Of a stretch of DNA of 64,000 nucleotides, positions 34,269-43,525 are shown one piece after another (positions within the stretch are counted from its first letter, which is position 1; every line of letters starts with the position of its first letter). Source of the DNA: Fluviicola sp. GTDB lineage: Bacteria; Bacteroidota; Bacteroidia; Flavobacteriales_D; Crocinitomicaceae. The translations under genes and the position numbers were made by a program. The stretch spans positions 1-64,000 of the forward strand of contig JARWZO010000005.1 in assembly GCA_029866325.1 (NCBI GenBank). Reading direction: 5' to 3'. The notes below the pieces were generated by a model. That model was given only the letters and a program-made list of their open reading frames with translations, searched no databases and was not told the DNA's origin.

Positions 34269-35714
34269 ATGGGCTGTTCCTCATGTAGCAGCGGAGGTGG
34301 TACACCACGCGGCTGTAAAAATAATGGAACCTGTAGTTCTGGTGGATGCAACAAACTAGGTGTGTTTGATTGGTTGGCAAATATGCAACTGCCTTCCGGA
34401 CAAGCACCTTACGATATATTGGAAGTTCGCTTCAAAAACAGTAGAAAAGCGTTTTACAGAAATGCCAAAAACCTTTCACTGCAAGTAGGCGACGTCATCG
34501 TTGTAGAAGCAAGTCCGGGTTACGACGTAGGAATTGTCTCCGTTGTAGGCGAACTAGCCAGAATACAGGTAAAGAAAAAAGCGCCGGGCTTAAAACCCAT
34601 GGAAGTGCGCAAAATCAATCGCATTGCAACGCAGGAAGACATTGACAAATGGATTCAGGCGCGTACCTTGGAGTCGGAAGTCATGTTCCGTTCCCGTACA
34701 CTGGCGGTTAATCTCAGTTTGGAAATGAAAATTTCCGACGTAGAATACCAAGGCGATTTAAGCAAAGCAACGTTTTATTACACGGCTGAAGGTCGGGTTG
34801 ACTTCCGTCAGCTGATCAAAGACATGGCCGACCAATTCAAGATTCGCGTAGAAATGCGCCAGATCGGTTCACGTCAGGAAGCTCAGCGCTTGGGCGGAAT
34901 TGGTTCTTGCGGTCGCGAATTGTGCTGTTCTACCTGGTTGACCGATTTTCGTTCGGTTTCCACGTCTGCAGCACGTTACCAGCAATTGTCGTTGAATCCG
35001 CAAAAACTGGCGGGTCAATGTGGTAAATTGAAGTGCTGTCTCAATTACGAGTTGGATATGTACCTGGATTCGATCAAATCGTTTCCATCTACAGACACTA
35101 AATTGCACACTGAAAAAGGTTCGGCTTATCACATCAAAACCGATGTTTTTAAACGTCAGATGTGGTACGCTTACGAAGGTGATGCCGGCGTTGGTGCAGG
35201 TTTAACACCACTTTCACCGGAACGTGTGCGTGAAATTGCGCAAATGAACGTGGCGGGTAAAAAACCGGTCGATTTGAAAGCGTATGAAGAAGCTGTTATT
35301 CGTCAGGAACCGGATTATGACAATGTTGACGGTCAGGATTCGTTGAACCGTTTCGACAGCACGTTTAAGAACAACAAAAAACGCAAAAAGAAACCGAAAG
35401 GTAAAGGTCCGCGTGCCGAAGGTGAAGCGGTAGCAGCAGCGCCGCAACAGCGCGATAACCGTCCGCCGCAGGCACAAGGTGCTCCGAAACCGAAGCAGCA
35501 GCAACAACGTCGTCCGGAACACAACAAACCGCAAGGTCAGGCACAGCAACCCAAGCCCCAACAACCAAAACCGGTTGCACAAGCGGGTCAGCCGTCAACT
35601 GCGCCTGAAGGAGCAGAAGGACAACCGAAAGCTGCAAATCCGAACAAACGACGCAATAACCGTCGCAGGCCGCCGCGTCCAAATAAAGGTCCAAATGAAA
35701 CAGCCGGTAGTTAA
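34269..35714 (+). CDS. ricT: PSP1-domain protein (RicT/YaaT-like)
   Basis: 481 aa. A glycine/cysteine-rich N-terminus (MGCSSCSSGGGTPRGCKNNG) precedes the PSP1 core (about 45-270): RFKNSRKAFYRN, VGDVIVVEASPGYDVGIVS, then the cysteine sites GIGSCGRELCCSTW and LAGQCGKLKCCLNYE. In Firmicutes RicT works with RicA and RicF in a Fe-S complex that modulates RNase Y; the role in Bacteroidota is unproven. The last 130 residues are a Lys/Gln/Pro-rich disordered tail (NNKKRKKKPKGKGP) that suggests RNA binding. It overlaps gldH by 20 nt. Confidence 0.88.
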   Translation: MGCSSCSSGGGTPRGCKNNGTCSSGGCNKLGVFDWLANMQLPSGQAPYDILEVRFKNSRKAFYRNAKNLSLQVGDVIVVEASPGYDVGIVSVVGELARIQVKKKAPGLKPMEVRKINRIATQEDIDKWIQARTLESEVMFRSRTLAVNLSLEMKISDVEYQGDLSKATFYYTAEGRVDFRQLIKDMADQFKIRVEMRQIGSRQEAQRLGGIGSCGRELCCSTWLTDFRSVSTSAARYQQLSLNPQKLAGQCGKLKCCLNYELDMYLDSIKSFPSTDTKLHTEKGSAYHIKTDVFKRQMWYAYEGDAGVGAGLTPLSPERVREIAQMNVAGKKPVDLKAYEEAVIRQEPDYDNVDGQDSLNRFDSTFKNNKKRKKKPKGKGPRAEGEAVAAAPQQRDNRPPQAQGAPKPKQQQQRRPEHNKPQGQAQQPKPQQPKPVAQAGQPSTAPEGAEGQPKAANPNKRRNNRRRPPRPNKGPNETAGS

Positions 35715-36177
35715 GCTTTTCCTAGTGGTCGCACTCATCGGTTTTCTCGCTTCGTGTGGGGAAACGCCGTTGTACACGAAATCGTTTTCATTCAAAAACA
35801 ACCAATGGAAACAAGACATGAAACCCGTGTTCAAGGTGAATATTCCCGATACGACCAATTATTACAATATTACCGTTACGCTGCGCACAACAACCGATTA
35901 CGCGTATAGCAACTTGTGGTTTTTCCTGCATTCCAAAACTCCGAAAGGTCAAACTGGTCGTGAGCCGATCATGATGGAAATCGCACACCCTGACGGATCG
36001 TGGGTGGGTGAAAAATCAGGAACGATTGTCACCACAACTGCGGGTTTCAATCACCGGAAATTCCCGCAAAAGGGGTGGTATACCTTTACTTTTGAACAAG
36101 GAATTACGCAGGAAGTTGCCTCCGAAGTAATCGATATTAGTTATTCCGTTGAACGTGACGAAAATCAAGAACAATGA
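35695..36177 (+). CDS. gldH: Gliding motility lipoprotein GldH
   Basis: 160 aa. The ATG at 35695 gives [21 protein letters not shown], a lipoprotein signal with C21. A longer frame from 35479 merely shadows ricT. The mature part ([68 protein letters not shown]) is typical of GldH. GldH is an outer-membrane-associated lipoprotein needed for gliding in Flavobacterium and is linked to T9SS function. It ends in ATGA overlap with dut. Confidence 0.9.
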   Translation: MKQPVVKLFLVVALIGFLASCGETPLYTKSFSFKNNQWKQDMKPVFKVNIPDTTNYYNITVTLRTTTDYAYSNLWFFLHSKTPKGQTGREPIMMEIAHPDGSWVGEKSGTIVTTTAGFNHRKFPQKGWYTFTFEQGITQEVASEVIDISYSVERDENQEQ

Positions 36178-36611
36178 TTTCAATCAGCATACGCAATCAG
36201 TCATCCAACGAGCTACCCGACTACGCCACTCAAGGCGCTGCGGGAATGGACATTCGAGCTCACTTAACCGAATCAATCACGCTTCAACCGATGGAACGAC
36301 GTTTGATTCCAACAGGATTATTCCTCGAAATTCCAATCGGTTACGAAGTACAGATTCGTCCACGTAGCGGATTGGCTTACAAGCATGGAATTACAGTGCT
36401 CAACTCACCGGGAACCATCGATTCGGATTACCGCGGCGAGGTGGGAGTATTGCTCATCAACCTATCAAGCGAACCATTCGTGATCGAAAACGGTGAACGG
36501 GTTGCCCAAATGGTGGTTGCAGCGCACGAACAAGCTTCGTGGAAAACGGTCTCGGAATTATCGGATACTGATCGTGGTGCCGGTGGATTCGGAAGTACCG
36601 GAAAACACTAA
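36174..36611 (+). CDS. dut: dUTP diphosphatase
   Basis: 145 aa, trimeric type. The five motifs are present: [18 protein letters not shown] (with the conserved RSG), [23 protein letters not shown] and the C-terminal [11 protein letters not shown] that closes over the site. It hydrolyses dUTP to dUMP and pyrophosphate, preventing uracil misincorporation. It overlaps gldH by 4 nt. Confidence 0.97.
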   Translation: MISISIRNQSSNELPDYATQGAAGMDIRAHLTESITLQPMERRLIPTGLFLEIPIGYEVQIRPRSGLAYKHGITVLNSPGTIDSDYRGEVGVLLINLSSEPFVIENGERVAQMVVAAHEQASWKTVSELSDTDRGAGGFGSTGKH

Positions 36612-36639
36612 TTTAATTGACGCATTTACAGCTTATACT

Positions 36640-37647
36640 ATGAAAGTAATCGTACCCATGGCGGGTCGCGGAAGCCGACTCAGACCACATACACTCACCG
36701 TTCCGAAACCATTGGTTCCTGTTGGCGGAAAGCCGATTGTACACCGCCTAGTGGAAGACATTGCCGCTTTGTGCAGTGAACCGATTGAAGAAATTGGTTT
36801 TGTGATCGGTGATTTCGGTGCGGATATCGAAGCCGAACTAATCAAAGTAGCTGAAAAATTGGGCGCAAAAGGAAGCATTTTCTATCAAGACAAACCGCTT
36901 GGAACCGCTCATGCTGTATTGTGTGCCGCCGCCTTGTTGGAAGGTCCCGTAGTTGTGGCTTTTGCCGATACATTGTTCCGCGCTAACTTTAAAATAGACC
37001 CCAACGCCGATGGTATTTTGTGGGTGAAACAAATTGAAGATCCGAGTGCTTTCGGCGTGATCAAAATGAACGATGAAGGAGAAATCATTGACTTTGTAGA
37101 GAAACCGAAAGAATTTGTTTCGGACTTGGCCATGATCGGAATCTACTATTTCAAAGACGGTGAGGCACTCAAAACCGAGTTAAATTACTTGGTCGAAAAC
37201 GGCATTATCAAAAGCGGTGAATACCAATTGCCCGATGCTTTGCGTCGCATGACCGAAAAAGGCAAGCGTTTTAAACCCGGCGAAGTGGAAGAGTGGCTCG
37301 ATTGCGGAAACAAAGAAGTAACCGTGATCACCAATCAGCGTGTGTTGGAATACGATTACGAAAAAGGCATCGAAATGATGGATCCTTCGGCAAAATTGTT
37401 GAACTCAGTTGTAATTCCGCCTTGCTTTATTGGCAAAGATGTAATCCTTGAAAACTCTGTTGTGGGACCACACGTTTCTCTTGGAAAAGGCTCATTAGTA
37501 ACCAATTCCATCATTAAAAACAGTATCTTGCAACAGCATTCTATCATTGTAGATGCCAATTTGAAAGATTCCATGTTGGGTTCACATTCCAAGTACAAAG
37601 GTTTGGCAAGGGATTTGAGCTTAAGTGATTATTCAATTATCAGTTAA
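36640..37647 (+). CDS. Sugar-phosphate nucleotidyltransferase
   Basis: 335 aa, start MKVIVPMAGRGSRLRPHTLTVPKPLVPVGGKPI. A longer frame from 36493 shadows dut. The N-terminal 240 residues are a Rossmann-type nucleotidyltransferase with GxGxRLRP and PKPL signatures. The C-terminus is a short left-handed beta-helix (ILENSVVGPHVSLGKGSLVTNSIIKNSILQQHSIIV). The closest types are glucose-1-phosphate thymidylyl- or uridylyltransferases. The nucleotide and sugar cannot be fixed from sequence. The stop overlaps the next start (TAATG). Confidence 0.88.
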   Translation: MKVIVPMAGRGSRLRPHTLTVPKPLVPVGGKPIVHRLVEDIAALCSEPIEEIGFVIGDFGADIEAELIKVAEKLGAKGSIFYQDKPLGTAHAVLCAAALLEGPVVVAFADTLFRANFKIDPNADGILWVKQIEDPSAFGVIKMNDEGEIIDFVEKPKEFVSDLAMIGIYYFKDGEALKTELNYLVENGIIKSGEYQLPDALRRMTEKGKRFKPGEVEEWLDCGNKEVTVITNQRVLEYDYEKGIEMMDPSAKLLNSVVIPPCFIGKDVILENSVVGPHVSLGKGSLVTNSIIKNSILQQHSIIVDANLKDSMLGSHSKYKGLARDLSLSDYSIIS

Positions 37648-39359
37648 TGCGTTTTTGGTTTATTAGTATACTATTGGGTGCGTTTGTCACTGCTTGCGGA
37701 ACTTCCAAAGAAGTGGTTACTCCTGCCAATGTGGTAGACGCAACCGATTATCCCTACATTGAGAAATTCCACGAAGGTGTGCGCTTTAAGGTAAAAGGTC
37801 AACTACAGGATGCTGTTGATGCCTTTCAGATATGTGTAGCGCAGAAACCAAACGACGACGCTGTTGTTTTTGCCTTGGCACAATGTTACCTCTTGCTCAA
37901 TGATCGCGCGAAAGCTGCTGAATTTACCGAAAGAGCCGCCAAAATAGATCCTAAAAATATCTGGTATACGCAGGAATTGGCCTACATGTATTATGAACAA
38001 AGTCGCTTTGAAGAATCGGGCGCTTGTTTCAAGAAAATGGTTGAGAAAGAACCGAAAAACACCGATTGGTGGTTTGGTTATGCAGAAGTGCTGAAACGGC
38101 TCAATAAACGTCAGGAAGCCATTGATGCTTACACGCAGATGGAAGATCAGTTGGGCGTTATTCCCGATTTATCGATTCAGAAATTTGACTTGTACCGTCA
38201 GCTGAAACAAGATGAAAAAGGGCTTAAAGAACTCGACAAAGCCCGCAAAATGTATCCGGATGATGTCAGCTTGCTTGGAACCTATATCGATTATTATTTC
38301 GAAAAACGCGAAATAGAAAAAGCACGCGCTATGTTGGTAGAATTGGTGAAAGCCGATCCGAACAACGGAAGAGCCAACTTAGCTTTGGGTGAATTGTTTA
38401 TGCGCGAAAACAAAAAAGCGGAAGCTTACCCTTATTTCAAAGCGGCATTCAATGGCGAAGGTGTAGACATTGATACCAAAATGGATGTCTTGTTAACCTT
38501 TTACGAACAGCAAGCAACGATTGATTCTGAGGTTTTTGAACTTGCCGATCTGATGGTGATCAAACACCCTAGCGATGCCAAATCTTATTCTATTCAAGGT
38601 GATTTGTACCTGAAAAACAACCTGAAAGAAGATGCGCTTTCTTCATACAAAGAAGCGCTCAAATTCGATGAAGGCAAATACGACATTTGGTATCAGGTTT
38701 TAATGCTCGAATACCAACAAAGCCAATTCACCGACTTGTACAAAGATGCCCGTGCTTGTAGTGCGTTGTTCCCTACACTTTCGAATGTACAATTGCTTTA
38801 CGCTATTGCTTGCGTGCAAACCGGACGTTATCAGGAAGGCGTTGATGCGGCAGACATCGGGAAAGAATTGGTGATCAACGATCCCGTAACCGAAGCCGAG
38901 TTTTATGCGCAAAAAGGCGAAGCGTTGTTTCTGTTGAAATCGGTTCCTGAAGGCATTGAAAATTATGAGAAAGCGCTTCAGCTCGATCCGACCAATCAAC
39001 TGACGAAAAACAATTTTGCTATGCGTCTGGCACTTGCTAATGTACAGTTGGACAGAGCCATGAAAATGATCGATGAGGTGATTGCACAATACCCGAAACA
39101 AGCACCGTTTTCCGACACAAAAGGAATGGTGTTGTTTCAGCAAGCCAATTACACCGAGGCTTACAAATTCTTTGAATTGGCCAATCAATTGCAACCAAAC
39201 AACCGCAACTACGTAGAACACGTGGGTGATGTGCTCTTTAAAATGGGCGATGCAACACAAGCGGTTGTATTGTGGAAAGAAGCAAAATCATTGGGATCTG
39301 CCAATCAGAGTCTCGACAAAAAAATTCAAAATAAAACGTATTATGCGCCTGTATACTAG
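37647..39359 (+). CDS. Tetratricopeptide-repeat lipoprotein
   Basis: 570 aa. The signal MRFWFISILLGAFVTAC gives lipidated C17. The mature protein is a continuous array of TPR helices (about 40-560; e.g. AVVFALAQCYLLLNDRAKAAEFTERAAKIDP, GRANLALGELFMRENKKAEAYPYFKAAF, GIENYEKALQLDPTNQLTKNNFAMRLA). It is probably a periplasmic or outer-membrane-associated scaffold. It is translationally coupled to the nucleotidyltransferase (stop and start share a base) and overlaps the DUF4292 gene by 17 nt, an order conserved in Bacteroidota. Confidence 0.9.
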   Translation: MRFWFISILLGAFVTACGTSKEVVTPANVVDATDYPYIEKFHEGVRFKVKGQLQDAVDAFQICVAQKPNDDAVVFALAQCYLLLNDRAKAAEFTERAAKIDPKNIWYTQELAYMYYEQSRFEESGACFKKMVEKEPKNTDWWFGYAEVLKRLNKRQEAIDAYTQMEDQLGVIPDLSIQKFDLYRQLKQDEKGLKELDKARKMYPDDVSLLGTYIDYYFEKREIEKARAMLVELVKADPNNGRANLALGELFMRENKKAEAYPYFKAAFNGEGVDIDTKMDVLLTFYEQQATIDSEVFELADLMVIKHPSDAKSYSIQGDLYLKNNLKEDALSSYKEALKFDEGKYDIWYQVLMLEYQQSQFTDLYKDARACSALFPTLSNVQLLYAIACVQTGRYQEGVDAADIGKELVINDPVTEAEFYAQKGEALFLLKSVPEGIENYEKALQLDPTNQLTKNNFAMRLALANVQLDRAMKMIDEVIAQYPKQAPFSDTKGMVLFQQANYTEAYKFFELANQLQPNNRNYVEHVGDVLFKMGDATQAVVLWKEAKSLGSANQSLDKKIQNKTYYAPVY

Positions 39360-40257
39360 TGTTTTTACCTTCATCATCTTGTTGGCGCTGGTTGTTTCCT
39401 GTTCACCTAAATTGCACCCCGAAGCGGAGCTGGAAAAGGTAGAACGTCGTAAAACAGATGTGTTGGTGGCTGCGCTGGATAGCATGTCGCACTTACGGCC
39501 AACGTATTTCTACAGCAAAATCAAGTGCGATTATTCCGATACGAATCAAAACAAGAGTTTCAAAACATCGATCAGAATGGTGAAAGACAGTGCAGTAAAC
39601 GCACTCATTACCTTTGCTACCATTCCGATTATCAATTCGATTGTTCGCCCCGATTCGGTGATCATTACCAATCGTCAGGACAGATGCGTGATTCGCCGTG
39701 ATCTGGATTTCATCAAAGAACAATTCGGGGTTTCGTTTGATTACCGTAATATTGAAGAATTGCTTCTGGGACTTCCCATAGGATTTGATACCACGCAAAA
39801 GTATTTCCAGATTCACGATCCGCACAACTACATTCTCTCGTCGCACAAGAAGCGTGAAATTCGCCGTGAAACCCGCAATAAACCCGAACGCGACCGCAAC
39901 GGAAGGTTGATCCGTCGTGAAGACCGCGGTGCAGAAGAGGAAGAAGGCGAAGATGTGATTTTGAAATATTACCTTACAAATGACCTGCGTACACTGAAAC
40001 GCATCGTTATCGATAGCCCAGACGATACCACAACGATTGATATTGCGTATCTTACTCGTGATTCCATCGACCGGTATCTAGTGCCGAATGATGTGCAAAT
40101 GGTGATTGTAACGCCCCGAAACCGGCTCGTTATAACATTGGATTATGAACGCACCGAAGTAAATGTGCCACAAGAAATTCGTTTCGTAATACCTGAAGAA
40201 TATGGCGAATGTACTGAAACAGAAGCAAACAAACCGGAGGAAGAAGAACCCGAATAG
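39343..40257 (+). CDS. DUF4292 lipoprotein
   Basis: 304 aa, start MRLYTSVFTFIILLALVVSC (lipidated C20). A frame from 39226 is a shadow of the TPR gene. TYFYSKIKCDYSDTNQNKSFKTSIRMVKDSAVNALITFATIPIINSIVRPDSVIITNR matches DUF4292, a LolA/LolB-like fold family in Bacteroidota. The middle contains an Arg/Glu-rich insert (KKREIRRETRNKPERDRNGR). Function is unproven, but lipoprotein handling is plausible. Its last 56 nt overlap the EnvC-like gene in another frame, which is unusually long. Confidence 0.85.
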   Translation: MRLYTSVFTFIILLALVVSCSPKLHPEAELEKVERRKTDVLVAALDSMSHLRPTYFYSKIKCDYSDTNQNKSFKTSIRMVKDSAVNALITFATIPIINSIVRPDSVIITNRQDRCVIRRDLDFIKEQFGVSFDYRNIEELLLGLPIGFDTTQKYFQIHDPHNYILSSHKKREIRRETRNKPERDRNGRLIRREDRGAEEEEGEDVILKYYLTNDLRTLKRIVIDSPDDTTTIDIAYLTRDSIDRYLVPNDVQMVIVTPRNRLVITLDYERTEVNVPQEIRFVIPEEYGECTETEANKPEEEEPE

Positions 40258-41542
40258 TTGGTTGTTGTTCGCTTTTCTGATCTGTTCGTTCATGGCGACC
40301 GGTCAGAAAAAAAGTGATCAGCTGCAAGCCGAGCAAAACAAGCTCGAAAAGAAACTGTCGACCACCAAAAACCTGTTGGAGAAAGTCAAGTCGGGAACGC
40401 AAAATTCCATGAACGAACTCAAATTGATCGACAATCAGGTGAAGTTTCGCGAAGAATTGGTGCAAAATTTTGACAATCAAATTCGTGGTGCCGACCTTAC
40501 CATTTCCTCGAAAGATTCAGAGGTAAAAGCCCTTCAATCGAAACTCGAGCGATTAAAAGCACAGTACAAAAAACTTTTGTTGTACGCCTACAAACACCGC
40601 AATCGCTACGGCAAGATGATGTATGTGTTTTCCGCGTCCAATTATTTCGAGGCGGTAAAACGCAATTCGTACCTCAAGCGCATCGGCGAAATTCAGGAAA
40701 AACAGTTCCGCATCATTCGCCAGAATCAAGGCGCAATCAAAACGGAAATCACCACCATTCGCTCGGAAAAAACCAAAAAGGAACGCTTGCTTTCGGAGAA
40801 AATCGTTGAGAAAGAAAAGATTCTAAAGGACAAAGAGCAAAAACAAAAAGCGCTCGACAATCTTCGGAAAGACGAGAAAAAACTCATGGCTGAACTCAAA
40901 AAAGCCGAGAAACAAAAAGATGAGTTGAAGCGTCGGATCAAGCAAGCCATAGAGAAAGAAATTGCCGATGCCGAAGCGAAAGCAAAAAAGGAGGCCAAGA
41001 AAACCGAATCTGGAGGAAGCAAAAAAACCGAAACAAATAGCGGTAGTTCCAGTTCGGGAACCACAACAGCCAAAAAAGAAGTAGCGCTTACCGAAACCAA
41101 GGAAAGCATGGCGATGGGCAAAAACTTCGAATCGAATCGCGGTAAATTGCCTTGGCCCGTTGCCAAAGGAACCATTACGGAAGGTTACGGTAAAAACCCG
41201 CACCCGACCATGGCCAATGTGTACACCAACAACAACGGAATTGATATCGGCGCTCCGAAAAACGCACAGGTTCGCGCTGTATTTGAAGGTGAAGTAACGA
41301 GTGTCTTGAACATTCCCGGCGCCGGAAAAGTTGTGATCATCAAACACGGAAATTACCGAACGGTTTACAGCAACTTGCAGGATACCTACGTTTCGGTTGG
41401 TTCGAAAGTGACCACCAAACAAACAATTGGTTCGTTATTGCCCGACGGTGAAGGCAGTTTGTCGACCTCGCATTTTGAGATTCATCAAATAGTTGATGGC
41501 GCGTTGGTGAAGATGAATCCTACGTTGTGGTTGTCGCAGTAA
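40202..41542 (+). CDS. EnvC-like murein hydrolase activator (degenerate M23)
   Basis: 446 aa. A signal segment (WLLFAFLICSFMATGQ) precedes a long coiled coil (about 40-280: KKSDQLQAEQNKLEKKLSTTKN, then EKTKKERLLSEKIVEKEKIL). A Ser/Thr/Lys linker and a C-terminal LytM/M23 domain (about 320-446) follow. The metal site is altered: the usual HxGIDI is NNNGIDIG, with His replaced by Asn, while HFEIH remains. Loss of metal ligands is typical of EnvC/NlpD-type regulators that activate amidases rather than cut peptidoglycan. Cell-division role inferred. Confidence 0.88.
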   Translation: MANVLKQKQTNRRKKNPNSWLLFAFLICSFMATGQKKSDQLQAEQNKLEKKLSTTKNLLEKVKSGTQNSMNELKLIDNQVKFREELVQNFDNQIRGADLTISSKDSEVKALQSKLERLKAQYKKLLLYAYKHRNRYGKMMYVFSASNYFEAVKRNSYLKRIGEIQEKQFRIIRQNQGAIKTEITTIRSEKTKKERLLSEKIVEKEKILKDKEQKQKALDNLRKDEKKLMAELKKAEKQKDELKRRIKQAIEKEIADAEAKAKKEAKKTESGGSKKTETNSGSSSSGTTTAKKEVALTETKESMAMGKNFESNRGKLPWPVAKGTITEGYGKNPHPTMANVYTNNNGIDIGAPKNAQVRAVFEGEVTSVLNIPGAGKVVIIKHGNYRTVYSNLQDTYVSVGSKVTTKQTIGSLLPDGEGSLSTSHFEIHQIVDGALVKMNPTLWLSQ

Positions 41543-41591
41543 TTCATCATTCTCTTTCTGCTTCTCATTCTTAAAAGAACTAGAATTGCGA

Positions 41592-42272
41592 TTAAAGAAT
41601 GGCAGTTAACTTTTTCGCCAATTCCTCTTTATTCACCCGTTCAATCGGATGTTGCCAGCCTTCGACTTGTTCAAACCTAGCATGAGGGAGTTGGTGCTGA
41701 ACAACCATGGTTTCTTCTACGGTTACCATCACGTCTTCTGAACCCAATAAAAGTGTAACCGGAATGTCAATTGCTTGAAAATCCGCTGTCGTTAAGGCCG
41801 GTTGATCTCCCAACTCACGCATTAGCTTAGCTGTTTTATGCATCACTTCTTTCCAATCGAGTGGAGCGTGCAATTGTGCTAAAGCGGCGGCAAATTTCGG
41901 GACCTTTTCTTCTATCTTCTCGGGATTGAGCATGGCTGTTTCTTTCAGGGCGATTTCAGGCGACCACCCGAATTTGGTTCCCAAGGTCACAATTTCGGTA
42001 ATCGTTCCCGGGAATTGAGCGGCTAATTTCAACGCTACATAACCGCCCATGCTGTATCCGAAAACGGCACAGGAAGAAAGGTTGTTTTCGCGCAGGTAAT
42101 CGCGTACATTTTGCACAAACAAGTCCATGGAAAACGGTTCGTTGGAAGCACGTCCGCCATGTCCTTCGAAATTGAGCGTGTGTACCGTGAACGCGTTGCC
42201 GATCAGGTTTTTTAATTCCTCAAACTGTTGCTGAGCGCCCAATGCGCCGTGTAAAACCAAAAGCTGTTTCAT
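41592..42272 (-). CDS. Alpha/beta hydrolase
   Basis: 226 aa, cytoplasmic. MKQLLVLHGALGAQQQF carries the oxyanion HG motif. The nucleophile elbow is FGYSMGGYVAL (Ser), the acid lies in LLGSEDVMV (Asp) and the base in EGWQHPIE (His). The cap is short. The substrate cannot be named. It starts 9 nt after DUF5995 on the same strand, so the two are probably one operon. Confidence 0.88.
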   Translation of the reverse strand: MKQLLVLHGALGAQQQFEELKNLIGNAFTVHTLNFEGHGGRASNEPFSMDLFVQNVRDYLRENNLSSCAVFGYSMGGYVALKLAAQFPGTITEIVTLGTKFGWSPEIALKETAMLNPEKIEEKVPKFAAALAQLHAPLDWKEVMHKTAKLMRELGDQPALTTADFQAIDIPVTLLLGSEDVMVTVEETMVVQHQLPHARFEQVEGWQHPIERVNKEELAKKLTAIL

Positions 42273-42281
42273 TGCACGAAC

Positions 42282-43040
42282 TTAACTGTTTTTTAGAATC
42301 CGGACGATCTTAGCAACATCCTTTTCTTCAAACCGGCGAATGAGGCTGATCGTAGATCGCAACAACCAACCCTTCGGTTTCCGCAATTCTCGACCGATTA
42401 GGGCAACAGCTTTGTCGGTAGACATCCGAACCGATTCTTTCTCGTGCGAACCATGTGCGTTCCAGATTCTATTGGCGGTAACCCACGAAAAATCGCGTGC
42501 TTTTTTGATACTGAAATTGATGAGCAATTCATCGTTGCGGCGACCGAGCCAATCGGCTAGAAATAGTAACCTAGAAGCTTTCCCGAGATTGGATTGCAGT
42601 TCATTGGTGAGGGCAAATAAAATGGTGTTTACCCGCATAAAATCGGTCTTCAGATCAACCAAAGATGTATGTTCGGCTTCTGTGGCAGCGGTAACACCCA
42701 AATCAAGATTGATGTGTGCGTTCATTCCCAGCATGATGTGTTGCACAATGCACAACGGTTCTTTGGAGGCATCAAAGGCCATTTTCCAAGAAGCGCTCAC
42801 AGGTTTGTTGGTGCGGTAATTGTGCCAGGCCTCGATGTAATAATTGGCAAACCGCACATCAAATTGCTCCATACGTTTATTGTCTTCAAACACACCTGCC
42901 TGCACATTCTTTTTTATTTCGGCAGTTGTGCGCCGGTAGACATACGCAAAAATCGCCATGGAATTGTTTTCCGCAACGGACACATCAATAATCTGATCAA
43001 GTTCCGACAGAACCTCATCTATTGTAGTTGGTAATTGCAT
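42282..43040 (-). CDS. DUF5995 family protein
   Basis: 252 aa, helical, no signal peptide. The conserved core is FDVRFANYYIEAWHNYRTNKPVSASWKMAFDASKEPLCIVQHIMLGMNAHINLDLG, with several His and Asp residues (QHIMLGMNAHINLDLG) that could bind metal. The second half has LADWLGRRNDELLINFSIKKARDFSWVTANRIW. DUF5995 has no proven function; the metal-enzyme idea is inference. It is followed by the alpha/beta hydrolase. Confidence 0.82.
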   Translation of the reverse strand: MQLPTTIDEVLSELDQIIDVSVAENNSMAIFAYVYRRTTAEIKKNVQAGVFEDNKRMEQFDVRFANYYIEAWHNYRTNKPVSASWKMAFDASKEPLCIVQHIMLGMNAHINLDLGVTAATEAEHTSLVDLKTDFMRVNTILFALTNELQSNLGKASRLLFLADWLGRRNDELLINFSIKKARDFSWVTANRIWNAHGSHEKESVRMSTDKAVALIGRELRKPKGWLLRSTISLIRRFEEKDVAKIVRILKNS

Positions 43041-43093
43041 GTTTGTGCGTTCAGTGAATACTTTGAATGCAAACGTACTTATTTTCAGTTATT

Positions 43094-43358
43094 CAACGTG
43101 AGTTCGACGTAAGAATTCCAGTCAGAATTCATAAAAGTGTTTGGCTACGAGGCGAATTACTGAGTGATAGCAGGCTATCTCGAAGAAATTCAACGATGTA
43201 GACGAGTAGTTTTATGGATAGCTTTATTTTTTCACTTAAAAACAGCAATCTTCTTCCTGATTACAGCGTCAAAATAACCCGTTATTCCGACGCTATCCTC
43301 AGTCGAATCTTGCTATTTTCAAGCGATCTGACGAAATTCTTACGTCGAACTCACGTTG
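43094..43358. mobile_element. 265-bp MITE-like element with 24-bp perfect terminal inverted repeats
   Basis: The left end (43094-43117, beginning CAACGTGAGTTCGACG) is the exact complement of the right end (43335-43358). Inner parts (CAGTCAGA, ACTGAGTGATAGC against GCTATCCTCAGT) are also roughly complementary, so the whole could fold as a long hairpin. It has no reading frame. Flanking TT on both sides could be a 2-bp target duplication, which is weak evidence. The rest of the 485-nt gap (43359-43479) holds nothing I can name. Confidence 0.75.
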
Positions 43359-43479
43359 TTCAGGCAACTTTTTAAATCATCGGGAATAATGATATAAGAG
43401 AATAGACTTGAAAGCGGTTTGGATTGGAGGATTTAACCGCAAACATTTAGGTTTATTAAGAGTAGTTTACAGTTTAGCA

Positions 43480-43507
43480 AAATGCCGATCAGGAATGGTC
43501 GGCATTT
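43480..43507. terminator. Bidirectional terminator
   Basis: AAATGCCGA and TCGGCATTT form a 9-bp stem with a 10-nt loop, flanked by CTTTTTT on the + strand. It ends the minus-strand TonB-C gene cluster. Confidence 0.8.
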
Positions 43508-43525
43508 CTTTTTTGTGTCGGTTTA

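Noticed and set aside
38700..39260. 186-aa minus-strand frame inside the TPR gene
   Set aside because: Antisense shadow with no recognisable domain.
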